Positions 8,453 through 16,316 of a stretch of 30,596 nucleotides of DNA are shown here, one piece after another. The translations under genes and the position numbers were made by a program. The stretch comes from JASBSR01 sp963847575 (GTDB lineage Bacteria > Pseudomonadota > Gammaproteobacteria > SZUA-229), in assembly GCA_963847575.1 (NCBI GenBank), contig CAWKAL010000089.1, forward strand, positions 1-30,596. Reading direction: 5' to 3'. Every line of letters starts with the position of its first letter. The first letter of the stretch is position 1. The notes below the pieces were generated by a model, which did not search any database, was not told the origin of the DNA, and was given only the letters and a program-made list of their open reading frames with translations.

Positions 8453-9263
8453 GCTCCGGCTTGAGCACGCCCGGCGCCGACAGGCCGAGAAAAATATCCG
8501 CATCTGCAATCACCTCGTCCAGGCTGCGCGCATCGGTGTCGACTGCATACGCCGCCTTCCATTCGTCCATTTGTTCGACACGCCCGTTGTACACCACGCC
8601 AGCGATATCGGTGACAATAATATTGTCTTTCCTGAGCCCGGCACTCACCAGCTGGTTGAGGCAGGCCAGCGCCGCCGCGCCGGCACCCGAGGCCACCAGC
8701 TTGACGTCTTCAATTTTTTTATCGACCACCTTGAGAGCGTTGATCACCGCGGCAGCGACGATGATCGCGGTGCCGTGCTGGTCATCGTGAAACACCGGAA
8801 TGTTCATGCGTTCGCGCAGGCGACGTTCGATTTCGAAACATTCCGGCGCCTTGATGTCTTCCAGGTTGATGCCGCCAAAGGTCGGTTCAAGCGCGGCGAC
8901 CGCATCGATGAATTTCTCGGTATCGGGCTCGTTGATTTCGATATCGAACACATCGATGCCGGCAAATTTCTTGAACAGCACCGCCTTGCCTTCCATCACC
9001 GGTTTGGATGCCAGCGGGCCGATATCGCCCAGCCCCAGCACCGCGGTGCCGTTGGTGATCACCCCGACCAGGTTGCCGCGCGCAGTGAAGCGCGAGGCAT
9101 TGACTTCATCCTCGACAATTGCACGGCAGGCAGCGGCCACGCCCGGCGAATACGCCAGCGCGAGATCGTTTTGCGTGGCGAGGGGCTTGGTCGCGGCGAT
9201 TTCAAGTTTTCCGGGTTTGGGAAACTCGTGGTAGTCGAGGGCATTTTTATCTTCGTCTGACAT
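8406..9263 (-). CDS. maeB: NADP-malic enzyme MaeB, N-terminal part (frame-broken)
   Basis: Malic enzyme oxidatively decarboxylates malate to pyruvate, producing NADPH. This frame begins MSDEDKNALDYHEFPKPGK and carries the malic N-terminal domain (LAYSPGVAAACRAI, NGTAVLGLGDIGPLA with the following acidic metal site FKKFAGIDVFDIEI) and the start of the NAD(P)-binding domain (FHDDQHGTAIIV, LVASGAGAAALACL). It reads correctly to LGLSAPGVLKPE and then runs into 15 unrelated residues and a stop. One extra base, either the C after GAG or an additional A in a 7-A run, explains the break; removing it joins this part to the C-terminal part. It is divergent from the eptA remnant. Confidence 0.93.
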   Translation of the reverse strand: MSDEDKNALDYHEFPKPGKLEIAATKPLATQNDLALAYSPGVAAACRAIVEDEVNASRFTARGNLVGVITNGTAVLGLGDIGPLASKPVMEGKAVLFKKFAGIDVFDIEINEPDTEKFIDAVAALEPTFGGINLEDIKAPECFEIERRLRERMNIPVFHDDQHGTAIIVAAAVINALKVVDKKIEDVKLVASGAGAAALACLNQLVSAGLRKDNIIVTDIAGVVYNGRVEQMDEWKAAYAVDTDARSLDEVIADADIFLGLSAPGVLKPEHGEKNGATTIDHGAG

Positions 9264-9397
9264 TTTTACTCACCGCGAAGCTTTTTTTGTTTGCGTAATC
9301 AAAGTTAAGCACACTTTAAGCTCAAAACCGTATTATTGGCTTGTGTAAACGAGAATTATTAACCCGGCTATCAGTCGCAGGTACCACCACCGCATAC

Positions 9398-9673
9398 ATG
9401 AAACTATTTTCCCTGTCTTTGACCAGAGCGTCACTCATCCTGCTGGTATCTTTTTTTATTATCCTGATCGACAATGTTGCGCTGATGCGCGCCTTGCTCG
9501 GCAGCTACCCGCTCACGCCCGGGAATATCGCATTCCTGGTTTCATTGCGTGAAAAAGCAGACCATGAATTTTCACACGACCACCTGTTTCATACCCTGCT
9601 GGGTTCGATGGAGGTCGAAACCTCGGTCTATGACAAACACCACGATATTCTTGCCGGCGAATGGAATCCGTGA
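9398..9673 (+). pseudogene. eptA: Internally deleted phosphoethanolamine transferase (EptA-type) remnant
   Basis: A 91-codon frame joins two ends of a lipid A phosphoethanolamine transferase that is normally about 540 residues. The N-terminal half (MKLFSLSLTRASLILLVSFF, then LIDNVALMRALLGSYPLTPG) resembles the start of the membrane domain. It switches near residues 48-52 to REKADHEFSHDHLFHTLLG and VETSVYDKHHDI, the typical extreme C-terminus of the periplasmic sulfatase-fold domain. The catalytic Thr and zinc-binding residues, with roughly 450 residues of body, are missing, so it cannot be active. The reading frame stays open across the junction. An upstream TTG at 9341 would extend the frame, but the ATG at 9398 fits the family start. 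Neighbours maeB and bcp are unrelated. Confidence 0.75.
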
Positions 9674-9808
9674 CGCCCGATAAAGCGCCAGGCGTACCAG
9701 CAGTGCGAGCGCTCGAGCATTATGTTTCCTTAGATTAACTGGGGATTTGCAGTTCACATTGCGTTCTATACTCATAGCAATATTATCGGATAAAGGATTG
9801 AAACCGCC

Positions 9809-10294
9809 ATGTTAAGCAAACAACAGCCCGCGCCCGCATTTAGTTCACCGGACCAGAACAACCAGGCAGTTCGGCTTGCTGATTTCAAGGGCAGTAAAAA
9901 TGTGATTCTCTATTTTTACCCGAAAGATGACACCCCCGGCTGTACCATCGAAGCCAATGACTTCACCCGTTTTGTGAATGACTTTGCGGCCCACGACACC
10001 GTTGTCATCGGGGTCAGCAAAGATGACTGCACAAGCCACCAGGCTTTCATAGATAAATTTAATCTTAAACTCGTACTGCTCGCCGATACGTCCGGTGAAG
10101 TGTGTGAGGCGTACAAGGTGTGGCAGGAAAAAGAAAAGAACGGGGTGAAGAAAATGGGTATCGTACGTTCGACTTTTGTGATTGATAAAAACGGCATGCT
10201 GGTCGAAGCCCTGTACGGGGTTTCACCCGAAGGGCATGCGCAGGCCATGCTCGATGTGGTTGCACAGCTGTCTGCCACAGAAGCACAAAGTTAA
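9809..10294 (+). CDS. bcp: Thioredoxin-dependent peroxiredoxin, Bcp/PrxQ family
   Basis: Cytosolic thiol peroxidase reducing hydrogen peroxide and organic hydroperoxides. The 161 residues match the family, with LADFKGSKNVILYFYPKDDTPGC placing the peroxidatic Cys at residue 45. The resolving Cys found five residues later in E. coli Bcp is replaced by Asn50, so this is not the classical C45-C50 atypical 2-Cys arrangement. Cys74 (KDDCTSHQ) and Cys99 (GEVCEAY) remain and one may resolve the sulfenic acid; otherwise it works as a 1-Cys form. The segment VRSTFVIDKNGM is the conserved C-terminal strand. Appears monocistronic. Confidence 0.95.
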   Translation: MLSKQQPAPAFSSPDQNNQAVRLADFKGSKNVILYFYPKDDTPGCTIEANDFTRFVNDFAAHDTVVIGVSKDDCTSHQAFIDKFNLKLVLLADTSGEVCEAYKVWQEKEKNGVKKMGIVRSTFVIDKNGMLVEALYGVSPEGHAQAMLDVVAQLSATEAQS

Positions 10295-10367
10295 GTACGA
10301 TAGCGCTATCAGGTAAAAGAACTGCCCGAGCGGAGAGTAGCAGGTGTTTTGCTGCAGCAGGGATTGC

Positions 10368-10640
10368 TTAGTCTTTCTGCCTGCGATCTGAATTGCGCTG
10401 GCGTCTATCAATATTCATTCTGCGTGCAGGTCCCTTGTAATTGGGGTCATCACGTACGCGCCGGTCCCTGCTTTTGACCCTGCGATCCAGGTTCATTTTT
10501 CGCGCAGACTCACCGTATTTATGGCCATCTTCATAACGTCGACCGGGGATTCTTTGATCGTCTTTAGTATCAGCTGACGGCTGAGTCCCAGGGTTGTCGC
10601 TATCGCCTGGCTGGGGTTTGTCACCCATAACGCGCTCCAT
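10368..10640 (-). CDS. Small basic protein with two copies of an R-M-x-x-D-R-R motif
   Basis: Up to 90 residues, strongly charged and probably disordered. The N-terminal half is acidic and polar (QPGDSDNPGTQPSADTKDD). The C-terminal half holds two similar blocks: SARKMNLDRRVKSRDRR and PARRMNIDRRQRNSDRR, separated by VRDDPNYKG. The next gene upstream encodes a third copy of the block. I do not recognise a family. Start alternatives are Met1 (10640) or Met5 (complement at 10626-10628), the latter preceded by a GGAG-like site at good spacing. No signal peptide or membrane segment. The Arg/Asp-rich repeat suggests nucleic-acid or nucleotide binding, but that is inference only. Confidence 0.7.
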   Translation of the reverse strand: MERVMGDKPQPGDSDNPGTQPSADTKDDQRIPGRRYEDGHKYGESARKMNLDRRVKSRDRRVRDDPNYKGPARRMNIDRRQRNSDRRQKD

Positions 10641-10747
10641 TTTGCATCTTCTGGTTAAAGTATGTGGACTGTGGCCACATCACTAATTATTAGCAGATAT
10701 CGCTGAAAAATCCGTGTTTAGTATAAATATTTACATCCAGTCTGTGC

Positions 10748-10930
10748 TTATACGGGCGCCCTTCTATCACGGTTACGTTTGCGCCTGTCCAGTGTCATCC
10801 GTCGTGCAACACCGTTAAAATTGCCAAATCCAGTGTCCCTGCGCTCATCACCACGTCGTCGGTCTTTTCTGACACGACGCTCAGTCGTTGCGACTGGCGT
10901 GTCCACGGCCTTCAAAGAAGCCTTGCTCAT
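10748..10930 (-). CDS. Small basic protein with one copy of the R-M-x-x-D-R-R motif
   Basis: About 60 residues starting MSKASLKAVDTPVATTERR; this start is preferred because AGGGTGAG lies just upstream, although the frame is open to 10984. The middle is TERRVRKDRRRGDERRD and the end is VARRMTLDRRKRNRDRRAPV, matching both blocks of the neighbouring gene in spacing and residues. The two genes are on the same strand about 107 bp apart, so they look like diverged tandem duplicates. Function unknown; extremely Arg-rich and probably unstructured alone. Confidence 0.7.
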   Translation of the reverse strand: MSKASLKAVDTPVATTERRVRKDRRRGDERRDTGFGNFNGVARRMTLDRRKRNRDRRAPV

Positions 10931-11336
10931 ATCTCTCACCCTGTAATTATTATGTGTTATCAGGAATATTCCGGGAACCGGCAAAAGTCGGCCGGCCCGC
11001 TCGGTGCATAATCTAGCATTAGATTAGTCGAAATTCATTAGCCGACGTGGCTGGCAGATGTTAACAATTGTGGCCTGTCAGTCAGCCAGCTGACCCGAAT
11101 GGCAGGCCCCTGAGTTGCACGGACACCAGCACCGTACGCCGAGATTTGAATTCAATGCCAGCCGAAAGTTCATGTTTTTAAACTGACAACCTGGCAGGAT
11201 ACACTGGCACGCCTTTCAGCGAGCCACTTATTGCAGAACCTTGATCTGACGCCTGTTTGCGATACCGGCCCGCACAGTATCCGGCTTTGTTTTGAAAAGT
11301 GATTCAAACCGGCCTTTTTCACCCGCGCGGACATAA
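10931..11336. other. Intergenic region with several inverted repeats
   Basis: This 406-bp stretch has no convincing coding frame. It contains TAATCTA-GCAT-TAGATTA at 11009-11026, a perfect 7-bp palindrome about 80 bp upstream of the 60-aa basic protein gene and therefore in operator position. It also has a nested structure at 11072-11108 (GGCCTG and CAGGCC enclosing GTCAG-CCAG-CTGAC). A weaker hairpin at 11281-11312 is followed by five T on the plus strand. No known RNA family was recognised. Confidence 0.4.
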
Positions 11337-12026
11337 TCAAGCTGCAAGGCGTGTCAGCAAGGCGCTTTGATCGACATCGACCCAGGTCTGGAAAATATCA
11401 TGCAGCAACACGAACAACCGACGCAATGAAATTTTCCAGGCACTGCCCGCCTGTTGATACAGGGCATCACTCAGGCGCATGAAATTGTCGAACGGCGCAG
11501 CGTGCAAACACAATGGCAGGGTGTGTTTGAAACGACCCGAACTGGCGATCATTTCCCAGTAGCGTGCAAATCGGTTTACCCGTTGCATGGTTTCAAAATC
11601 GATGTCACGCGTGCACAGTACGTTATAAGGCGGTTCCGGGTTATAGCGCATCTGGAATTGCGCATTATGTCGATTGAGTGGAACCCCGCGCAGGCGTTTT
11701 AGAATGCCCAGCTGTATTTCGTGCGGGTTCAGCGCCACCAGCTGATCAAAACTTTTTGCAAAATTGTCCAGCGTGTCAGCTGGCAGGCCGAAGATTAAAT
11801 CAGCATGTATATACACCTGGGTATGCTCACGTAACCAGCGCAGGTTTTCACATGTTTTAGCATTATTTTGTTTGCGACTGATCAAACCCTGAATTTGTTC
11901 ATCGAAGGTTTGCACACCAATTTCAAATTGCAGCGCATGTTCGGGAAATTGTGCAATCACTGCTTTGAGTTTGTCCGGCAGGTTGTCCGGCACGACTTCA
12001 AAATGCAGATACAGATCATCACTCAT
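11337..12026 (-). CDS. B12-binding radical SAM protein (DUF4080 type), C-terminal part
   Basis: Downstream portion of the radical SAM enzyme whose first half lies at 12019-12759. It resumes at LYLHFEVVPDNLPDKLKAVI and continues through the second half of the radical SAM barrel (LQFEIGVQTFDEQIQGLISR, HADLIFGLP, HEIQLGILKRLRGVPL). It ends in a C-terminal domain rich in aromatic and helical residues (FARYWEMIASSGRF), as seen in DUF4080-containing proteins. The two frames overlap by 8 bp (ATGAGTGA), which mimics translational coupling, but homology runs straight across the break, so a one-base insertion, perhaps in the nearby six-A/T run, is the simpler explanation. The joined protein would be about 473 residues. 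Confidence 0.8.
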   Translation of the reverse strand: MSDDLYLHFEVVPDNLPDKLKAVIAQFPEHALQFEIGVQTFDEQIQGLISRKQNNAKTCENLRWLREHTQVYIHADLIFGLPADTLDNFAKSFDQLVALNPHEIQLGILKRLRGVPLNRHNAQFQMRYNPEPPYNVLCTRDIDFETMQRVNRFARYWEMIASSGRFKHTLPLCLHAAPFDNFMRLSDALYQQAGSAWKISLRRLFVLLHDIFQTWVDVDQSALLTRLAA

Positions 12027-12759
12027 GCGCTGACAGAAAAAATTCGAGTATCGCGATACTGCTGCTAATTTTTAAATTGAATGTCCGGTCGATAAATTTG
12101 AAGTTACGCACGCCGCGTTGATGCAGCCTGTCCATCTCATCCAGGAACAGGCTCAATTCGAATGGCTTTGAAGTTTTATCGAGGGAAGACAGGCAGAACT
12201 CACACTTAAAGGGACAGCCGCGCGATGCCTCGACATAGATCAAACGATTTTTAATATCCTCATCGCTGTAATACGCGTACGGCAGCCGCAGTTGTTCGAG
12301 CGCAAGTGCATCACTGCGGATGAATTTTTCCAGCGGCCGGTTGCCCGACAATATCAGTTGACATAAATCGCGAAAGCTTTTTTCAGCCGCACCCATCACA
12401 ACGTAATCGGCAAGCTCACACACGGCCGGCACATCGGGGTGCTGACTGACTTCCGGCCCGCCGAGCACGATGACAGTCTCGGGTGAAACCTGTCGTATAA
12501 GTTCAACCGTTTGACTGATCTGCGCTACGTTCCAGATATACACCCCGAAGCCGATGATCTTCGGCTGATGCTGCAGAAGTTTTTCTGCAATATCGATGGG
12601 ACGTTGCTGGATAGTGAATTCGCGAATCAACGCGGTGGATTGCAACTCGCCAAGATTGGCATACAGGTAGCGCAAACCAAACGCCGCGTGCATGTAACGC
12701 GCATTGAGCGTGGCCAATACTATTTCGTGGGCGATATCGTGAGAGGACTCCGGATTCAT
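12019..12759 (-). CDS. B12-binding radical SAM protein (DUF4080 type), N-terminal part
   Basis: The first ~130 residues form a cobalamin-binding-like Rossmann domain, starting around EIVLATLNARYMHAAFGLRY, with IIGFGVYIWN and VIVLGGPEVSQHP strands. A radical SAM core follows with CPFKCEFC (Cys182, Cys186, Cys189) as the CxxxCxxC iron-sulfur motif, preceded by IYVEASRG. The frame ends in FFLSAHE before the conserved barrel is complete. The classical DxHxxG cobalamin-ligand motif is not apparent, as in many such B12-domain families. Substrate unknown. The gene lies 63 bp downstream of chrA on the same strand. Confidence 0.82.
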   Translation of the reverse strand: MNPESSHDIAHEIVLATLNARYMHAAFGLRYLYANLGELQSTALIREFTIQQRPIDIAEKLLQHQPKIIGFGVYIWNVAQISQTVELIRQVSPETVIVLGGPEVSQHPDVPAVCELADYVVMGAAEKSFRDLCQLILSGNRPLEKFIRSDALALEQLRLPYAYYSDEDIKNRLIYVEASRGCPFKCEFCLSSLDKTSKPFELSLFLDEMDRLHQRGVRNFKFIDRTFNLKISSSIAILEFFLSAHE

Positions 12760-12822
12760 GCGCGCAGTATAACAGTCAGCAGTGTCGCGATAGCCAGGCC
12801 GATGCCGCGCATAAATGCGCCA

Positions 12823-14172
12823 TCAAAGCAGCAATGAATACCCCAGCCCGACAGCGGCACAGGCTGCCAGCACGGTCAAAATCCCCAGCTTGAATCTGAA
12901 CAGGGCAATAAAGGCCAGTACCCCGATAAGCGCCGAAAACCATTCGAACTGGCCATCAAAACCCTGCGGCCAGAGCACGTGATACGCAAAGAATACCGCG
13001 AGATTGATGACCACGCCGACCACGGCAGCGGTGATACCGGTCAGCGGTGCGGTGAACTTCAGATCACCACGCGTGGCCTCTACCATCGGCCCGCCAATCA
13101 GGATAAACATGAACGAAGGCAAAAAGGTAAACAATGTCGCCACGCTGGCACCGGCAGCGCCGGCAAGCAGCAATGATTCCGGGCCGAAAATTTCCTTGCT
13201 CCAGCCGCCGACAAAACCGACAAAGGCCACCACCATGATCAGCGGCCCCGGCGTGGTTTCACCCAGCGCCAGGCCGTCGATCATCTGTGTGCCACTGAGC
13301 CAGCCATACTGTTCTACCCCGCCCTGGTAGACATACGGCAACACCGCGTAAGCACCGCCGAAAGTCACCAGTGCGGCCCTGGTAAAGAACCAGCTCATTT
13401 GCGTCAGGGTGCCATCCCAGCCCCAGGCCCTGGCGAGCAGCGCCATCACCAGTAAACCAATGCCGAGGCCCACCACACCAACGACAAACAACCGGGCCCA
13501 ATTGAAGCGGGTATGTTCCGGCGCGGGCGTATCGTTATCAATGATTGCCGGGCCATAGTTTCCAGCCGAGGCCCCGTGCCCGCTGCCGGCTTTGAAATAC
13601 TCGGGCGAAACTCGCGAACCGACATAACCGATAATACCGGCCATCAACACGATATAGGGAAAACGCACATCGAAAACGAAAATTGCGATAAACGCGAGTA
13701 CCGCAAGCGCGCGCAGCACATTATTTTTTAACGCCTTCGAACCGATGCGGTAGGCAGCAAAAACCACGATCGCAGTTACCGCTGGCTTGATGCCATAGAG
13801 AATACCTGCGACTGCGTGTACGTCTCCGTAGACAAGATAAATCCAGGTCAATGCCATCAAGATAAACAGCGACGGCAGGACGAACAACAGCCCTGCCATG
13901 ATGCCGCCCCAGACACCGTGCATCAGCCAGCCGATGTAGGTTGCCAGCTGCTGCGCCTCCGGCCCCGGTAATACCATGGTGTAATTCAGCGCATGCAGAA
14001 ACCGCTGCTCGGAAATCCAGCGACGTTTCTCCACCAGCTCCTGGTGCATCATGCTGATCTGCCCGGCAGGCCCGCCAAAACTGATAAAGCCCAGCTTGAG
14101 CCAGTAGCCAAACGCCTCAAAAAAAGACACCGGCGGTGGGCGTTGCGACTTGTCTAAAGCAGGGGTAGTCAT
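12823..14172 (-). CDS. chrA: Chromate transporter, ChrA/CHR family (two-domain form)
   Basis: Inner-membrane transporter of the CHR superfamily, 449 residues. Both CHR half-domains are visible. The first has GFISFGGPAGQISMMHQELV and ALNYTMVLPGPEAQQLATYIG; the second has ALVTFGGAYAVLPYVYQGGV and MIDGLALGETTPGPLIMVV. Around ten hydrophobic segments are spread through the protein, with a hydrophilic linker near residues 190-220. Family members export chromate or are involved in sulfate-like anion movement; chromate specificity cannot be judged from sequence. No chrB or other resistance gene is adjacent. It sits downstream of a long inverted-repeat element and upstream of the radical SAM gene. 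Confidence 0.9.
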   Translation of the reverse strand: MTTPALDKSQRPPPVSFFEAFGYWLKLGFISFGGPAGQISMMHQELVEKRRWISEQRFLHALNYTMVLPGPEAQQLATYIGWLMHGVWGGIMAGLLFVLPSLFILMALTWIYLVYGDVHAVAGILYGIKPAVTAIVVFAAYRIGSKALKNNVLRALAVLAFIAIFVFDVRFPYIVLMAGIIGYVGSRVSPEYFKAGSGHGASAGNYGPAIIDNDTPAPEHTRFNWARLFVVGVVGLGIGLLVMALLARAWGWDGTLTQMSWFFTRAALVTFGGAYAVLPYVYQGGVEQYGWLSGTQMIDGLALGETTPGPLIMVVAFVGFVGGWSKEIFGPESLLLAGAAGASVATLFTFLPSFMFILIGGPMVEATRGDLKFTAPLTGITAAVVGVVINLAVFFAYHVLWPQGFDGQFEWFSALIGVLAFIALFRFKLGILTVLAACAAVGLGYSLLL

Positions 14173-14218
14173 GGTGATGTGCTCGGTGAAGTGTTGCGGA
14201 ATTATAAAAGAATATTTA

Positions 14219-14420
14219 CGACAGAGGTCACAGAGGTGTAAAAGCTAAGCAAAAGATTGCCGCAAAGTACGCAAAGGTCGCAAAGAAAATCTTTATGGTA
14301 GGTCGGGCATTGCCCGCCAAAAAAGTCAGGCAGGAATTCATTTCTTACTTTGCGACCTTTGCGTACTTTGCGGCCAATTTATGTTTTTAACACCTCTGTG
14401 CCCTCTGTGACCTCTGTGGC
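14219..14420. repeat. About 200-bp inverted-repeat element between chrA and the ABC exporter
   Basis: Outer arms: CAGAGGTCACAGAGG on the left (14222-14236) and its complement in CCTCTGTGACCTCTG on the right, the right arm carrying an extra 9-bp CTCTGTG-type unit. Inner arms of about 29 bp (14257-14285 and 14348-14377) are near-perfect complements built on the period CGCAAAGTACGCAAAGGTCG. The centre holds GGTCGGGCATTGCCCGCC, itself palindromic. No ORF or transposase is inside. The nested design fits a non-autonomous intergenic repeat (REP/MITE-like). Confidence 0.75.
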
Positions 14421-14428
14421 AAATCTGT

Positions 14429-16246
14429 TTAAATCACTTCCTGCAACAATGCCTCCTTTTTCTTTTCTTCCTGTTGCAGTTTCCACAGGTGTGCATATAA
14501 ACCCTGCTGTGCCAGTAATTGCTGATGCGTGCCGTGTTCCGCGACCTTGCCCTGTTCCAGCACGATGATAGTGTCGGCATCAATCACGGTGGACAGCCGG
14601 TGGGCGATGACCAGCGTGGTGTGTTTTTCGGCGACCGCTTTCAGGGCTGAAAGGATCTGCTGTTCGGAATGCGAATCCAGTGACGAGGTGGCTTCGTCGA
14701 ACACCAGTATCTTTGGGTTTTTCAGGATCACGCGCGCGATAGCGATGCGCTGCTTTTCACCGCCGGATAATTTCAGGCCACGCTCGCCAACAATAGTGTT
14801 GTATTTATCCGGCAGGCTGTCGATGAAATCATGGATGTTCGCCATCTTCGCGGCATGGATGATTTCATCATGGGTCGCGTCCAGTTTGGCGTAGCGAATA
14901 TTGTGTTCAATGCTGTGGTTAAACAACACCGTGTCCTGCGGCACGATGCCGATATTGCTGCGCAGGCTTTGCTGGCTGACGTGCTTGATGTCCTGGCCAT
15001 CGATGGCTATCGAACCTGCGGTGGTGTCGTAAAACCGGAACAACAAACGCGCCATGGTGGACTTGCCTGCACCCGACGGGCCGACGACTGCAACTTTATG
15101 TCCAGACGGTATTTCGAAGGACACGTCCCGGAGGATTTCCCGGTCGGAACTGTAATGAAATGACACATGGTTAAATTCGATACGCGCTTCGCTGACCTTC
15201 AGTTCGGCAGCATCCTTGTCATCATCAATACTGCGTTTGGTATCCAGCAGTTTTAGCATCATGTCCATATCAGCCAGCGAATACTTGAGCGCGCGGTAAA
15301 TTATGCCGAGAAAATTCAGCGGCAGGAACAGCTGCAGCATCATGGTATTGACCAGCACCAGGTCACCCAGCGTCATGCTGCCTGCGACCACACCCTGCGC
15401 GGCATACACCATCATGAAAGTCACGCCGACCGCAATCACCGCACCCTGGCCGAAGTTAAGCAGCGACATCGAGGTCTGGCTTTTTACTGCCGCGGTTTCC
15501 CATGCGCCGAGCGTGTTGTCGTACTGTTTGAGTTCGTAATCTTCGTTGGTAAAGTACTTGACGGTTTCATAATTTAGCATGCCGTCAACTGCATAACTGT
15601 TCGCCTTTGATTCCAGCATATTCATTTCATGGCGGAAGTGCATGCGCCAGTTGGTGACCATTAATGTAAACGCAATGTATGCCGCCACCGTGCTAAAGGT
15701 GACAATGGCAAAGCGCGGTTCGTAACGTCCCAGCAATATCACGGCAACAAAGGTAAATTCAGCCGCGGTCGGAATAATATTAAATACCAGGTAATTCAGG
15801 ATTGAACTCAGCGAGCTGGTACCGCGTTCAAGATCGCGTGTAACACCACCGGTTTTTCGATCGAGGTGGTAATTCAGTGAAAGCGAAAACAGGTGTTTAA
15901 GCACACGCTGCGATATATTACGCATGGCGTGATAGCGCACGCGTGAAAACACCGCATCACGCAGTTCATTGAACAGGCTGCCGGCGAGACGCAGGCCGCC
16001 GTAGGCGAGCAGCATGGTCATCGGCAATACCAGCATGGCGTTCGTTTGCAAAACGCTGCTATCGAGGCTGTCGACAATTTCTTTCAGCACCAGCGGCATG
16101 CTCACCACGGCAATCTTGGACAGCACCAGGCAGGCAAGCGCAATCAGCACCCTGCCCCTGAAATCCCAGACATAGGGAAACAGGCGCTTCAGGTTTTGCC
16201 AGTCTTTGCGGTTATTGTGCGGCTTGGTTGTGGGCCTGTGGTCCAT
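14429..16246 (-). CDS. ABC exporter, ATM1/HMT-like (permease fused to ATPase)
   Basis: Half-transporter with an N-terminal six-helix membrane domain (about residues 30-330) and a C-terminal ATPase, 605 residues. The region LNYETVKYFTNE (224-235) is characteristic of the ATM1 branch, whose members move glutathione-linked or sulfur compounds relevant to iron-sulfur or heavy-metal homeostasis. ATPase motifs: Walker A GPSGAGKST (389-397), a Q-loop (GIVPQDTVLF), signature LSGGEKQR (about 495-502), Walker B ILVFDEATSSLDS and the switch His in VIAHRLST. It acts as a homodimer in the inner membrane. The tail QLQQEEKKKEALLQEVI-like end is a charged helix. It is divergent from the RND operon across 70 bp. 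Confidence 0.9.
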   Translation of the reverse strand: MDHRPTTKPHNNRKDWQNLKRLFPYVWDFRGRVLIALACLVLSKIAVVSMPLVLKEIVDSLDSSVLQTNAMLVLPMTMLLAYGGLRLAGSLFNELRDAVFSRVRYHAMRNISQRVLKHLFSLSLNYHLDRKTGGVTRDLERGTSSLSSILNYLVFNIIPTAAEFTFVAVILLGRYEPRFAIVTFSTVAAYIAFTLMVTNWRMHFRHEMNMLESKANSYAVDGMLNYETVKYFTNEDYELKQYDNTLGAWETAAVKSQTSMSLLNFGQGAVIAVGVTFMMVYAAQGVVAGSMTLGDLVLVNTMMLQLFLPLNFLGIIYRALKYSLADMDMMLKLLDTKRSIDDDKDAAELKVSEARIEFNHVSFHYSSDREILRDVSFEIPSGHKVAVVGPSGAGKSTMARLLFRFYDTTAGSIAIDGQDIKHVSQQSLRSNIGIVPQDTVLFNHSIEHNIRYAKLDATHDEIIHAAKMANIHDFIDSLPDKYNTIVGERGLKLSGGEKQRIAIARVILKNPKILVFDEATSSLDSHSEQQILSALKAVAEKHTTLVIAHRLSTVIDADTIIVLEQGKVAEHGTHQQLLAQQGLYAHLWKLQQEEKKKEALLQEVI

Positions 16247-16316
16247 TCTGCTCTAATACTGTCTAATCGGGAGTTTCAATTATCTACATCAATGACTTGT
16301 GATATAAACTGCGCGC

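Noticed and set aside
8343..9260. A 305-codon plus-strand open frame opposite maeB
   Set aside because: Antisense shadow of the malic enzyme domain; the translation has no recognisable fold.
11281..11318. Rho-independent terminator of the radical SAM gene
   Set aside because: The stem is imperfect and the T-run is on the plus strand, whereas the gene is on the minus strand.
12019..12026. ATGAGTGA overlap read as two translationally coupled genes
   Set aside because: The radical SAM barrel is continuous across the overlap, so the pieces belong to one protein with an indel.
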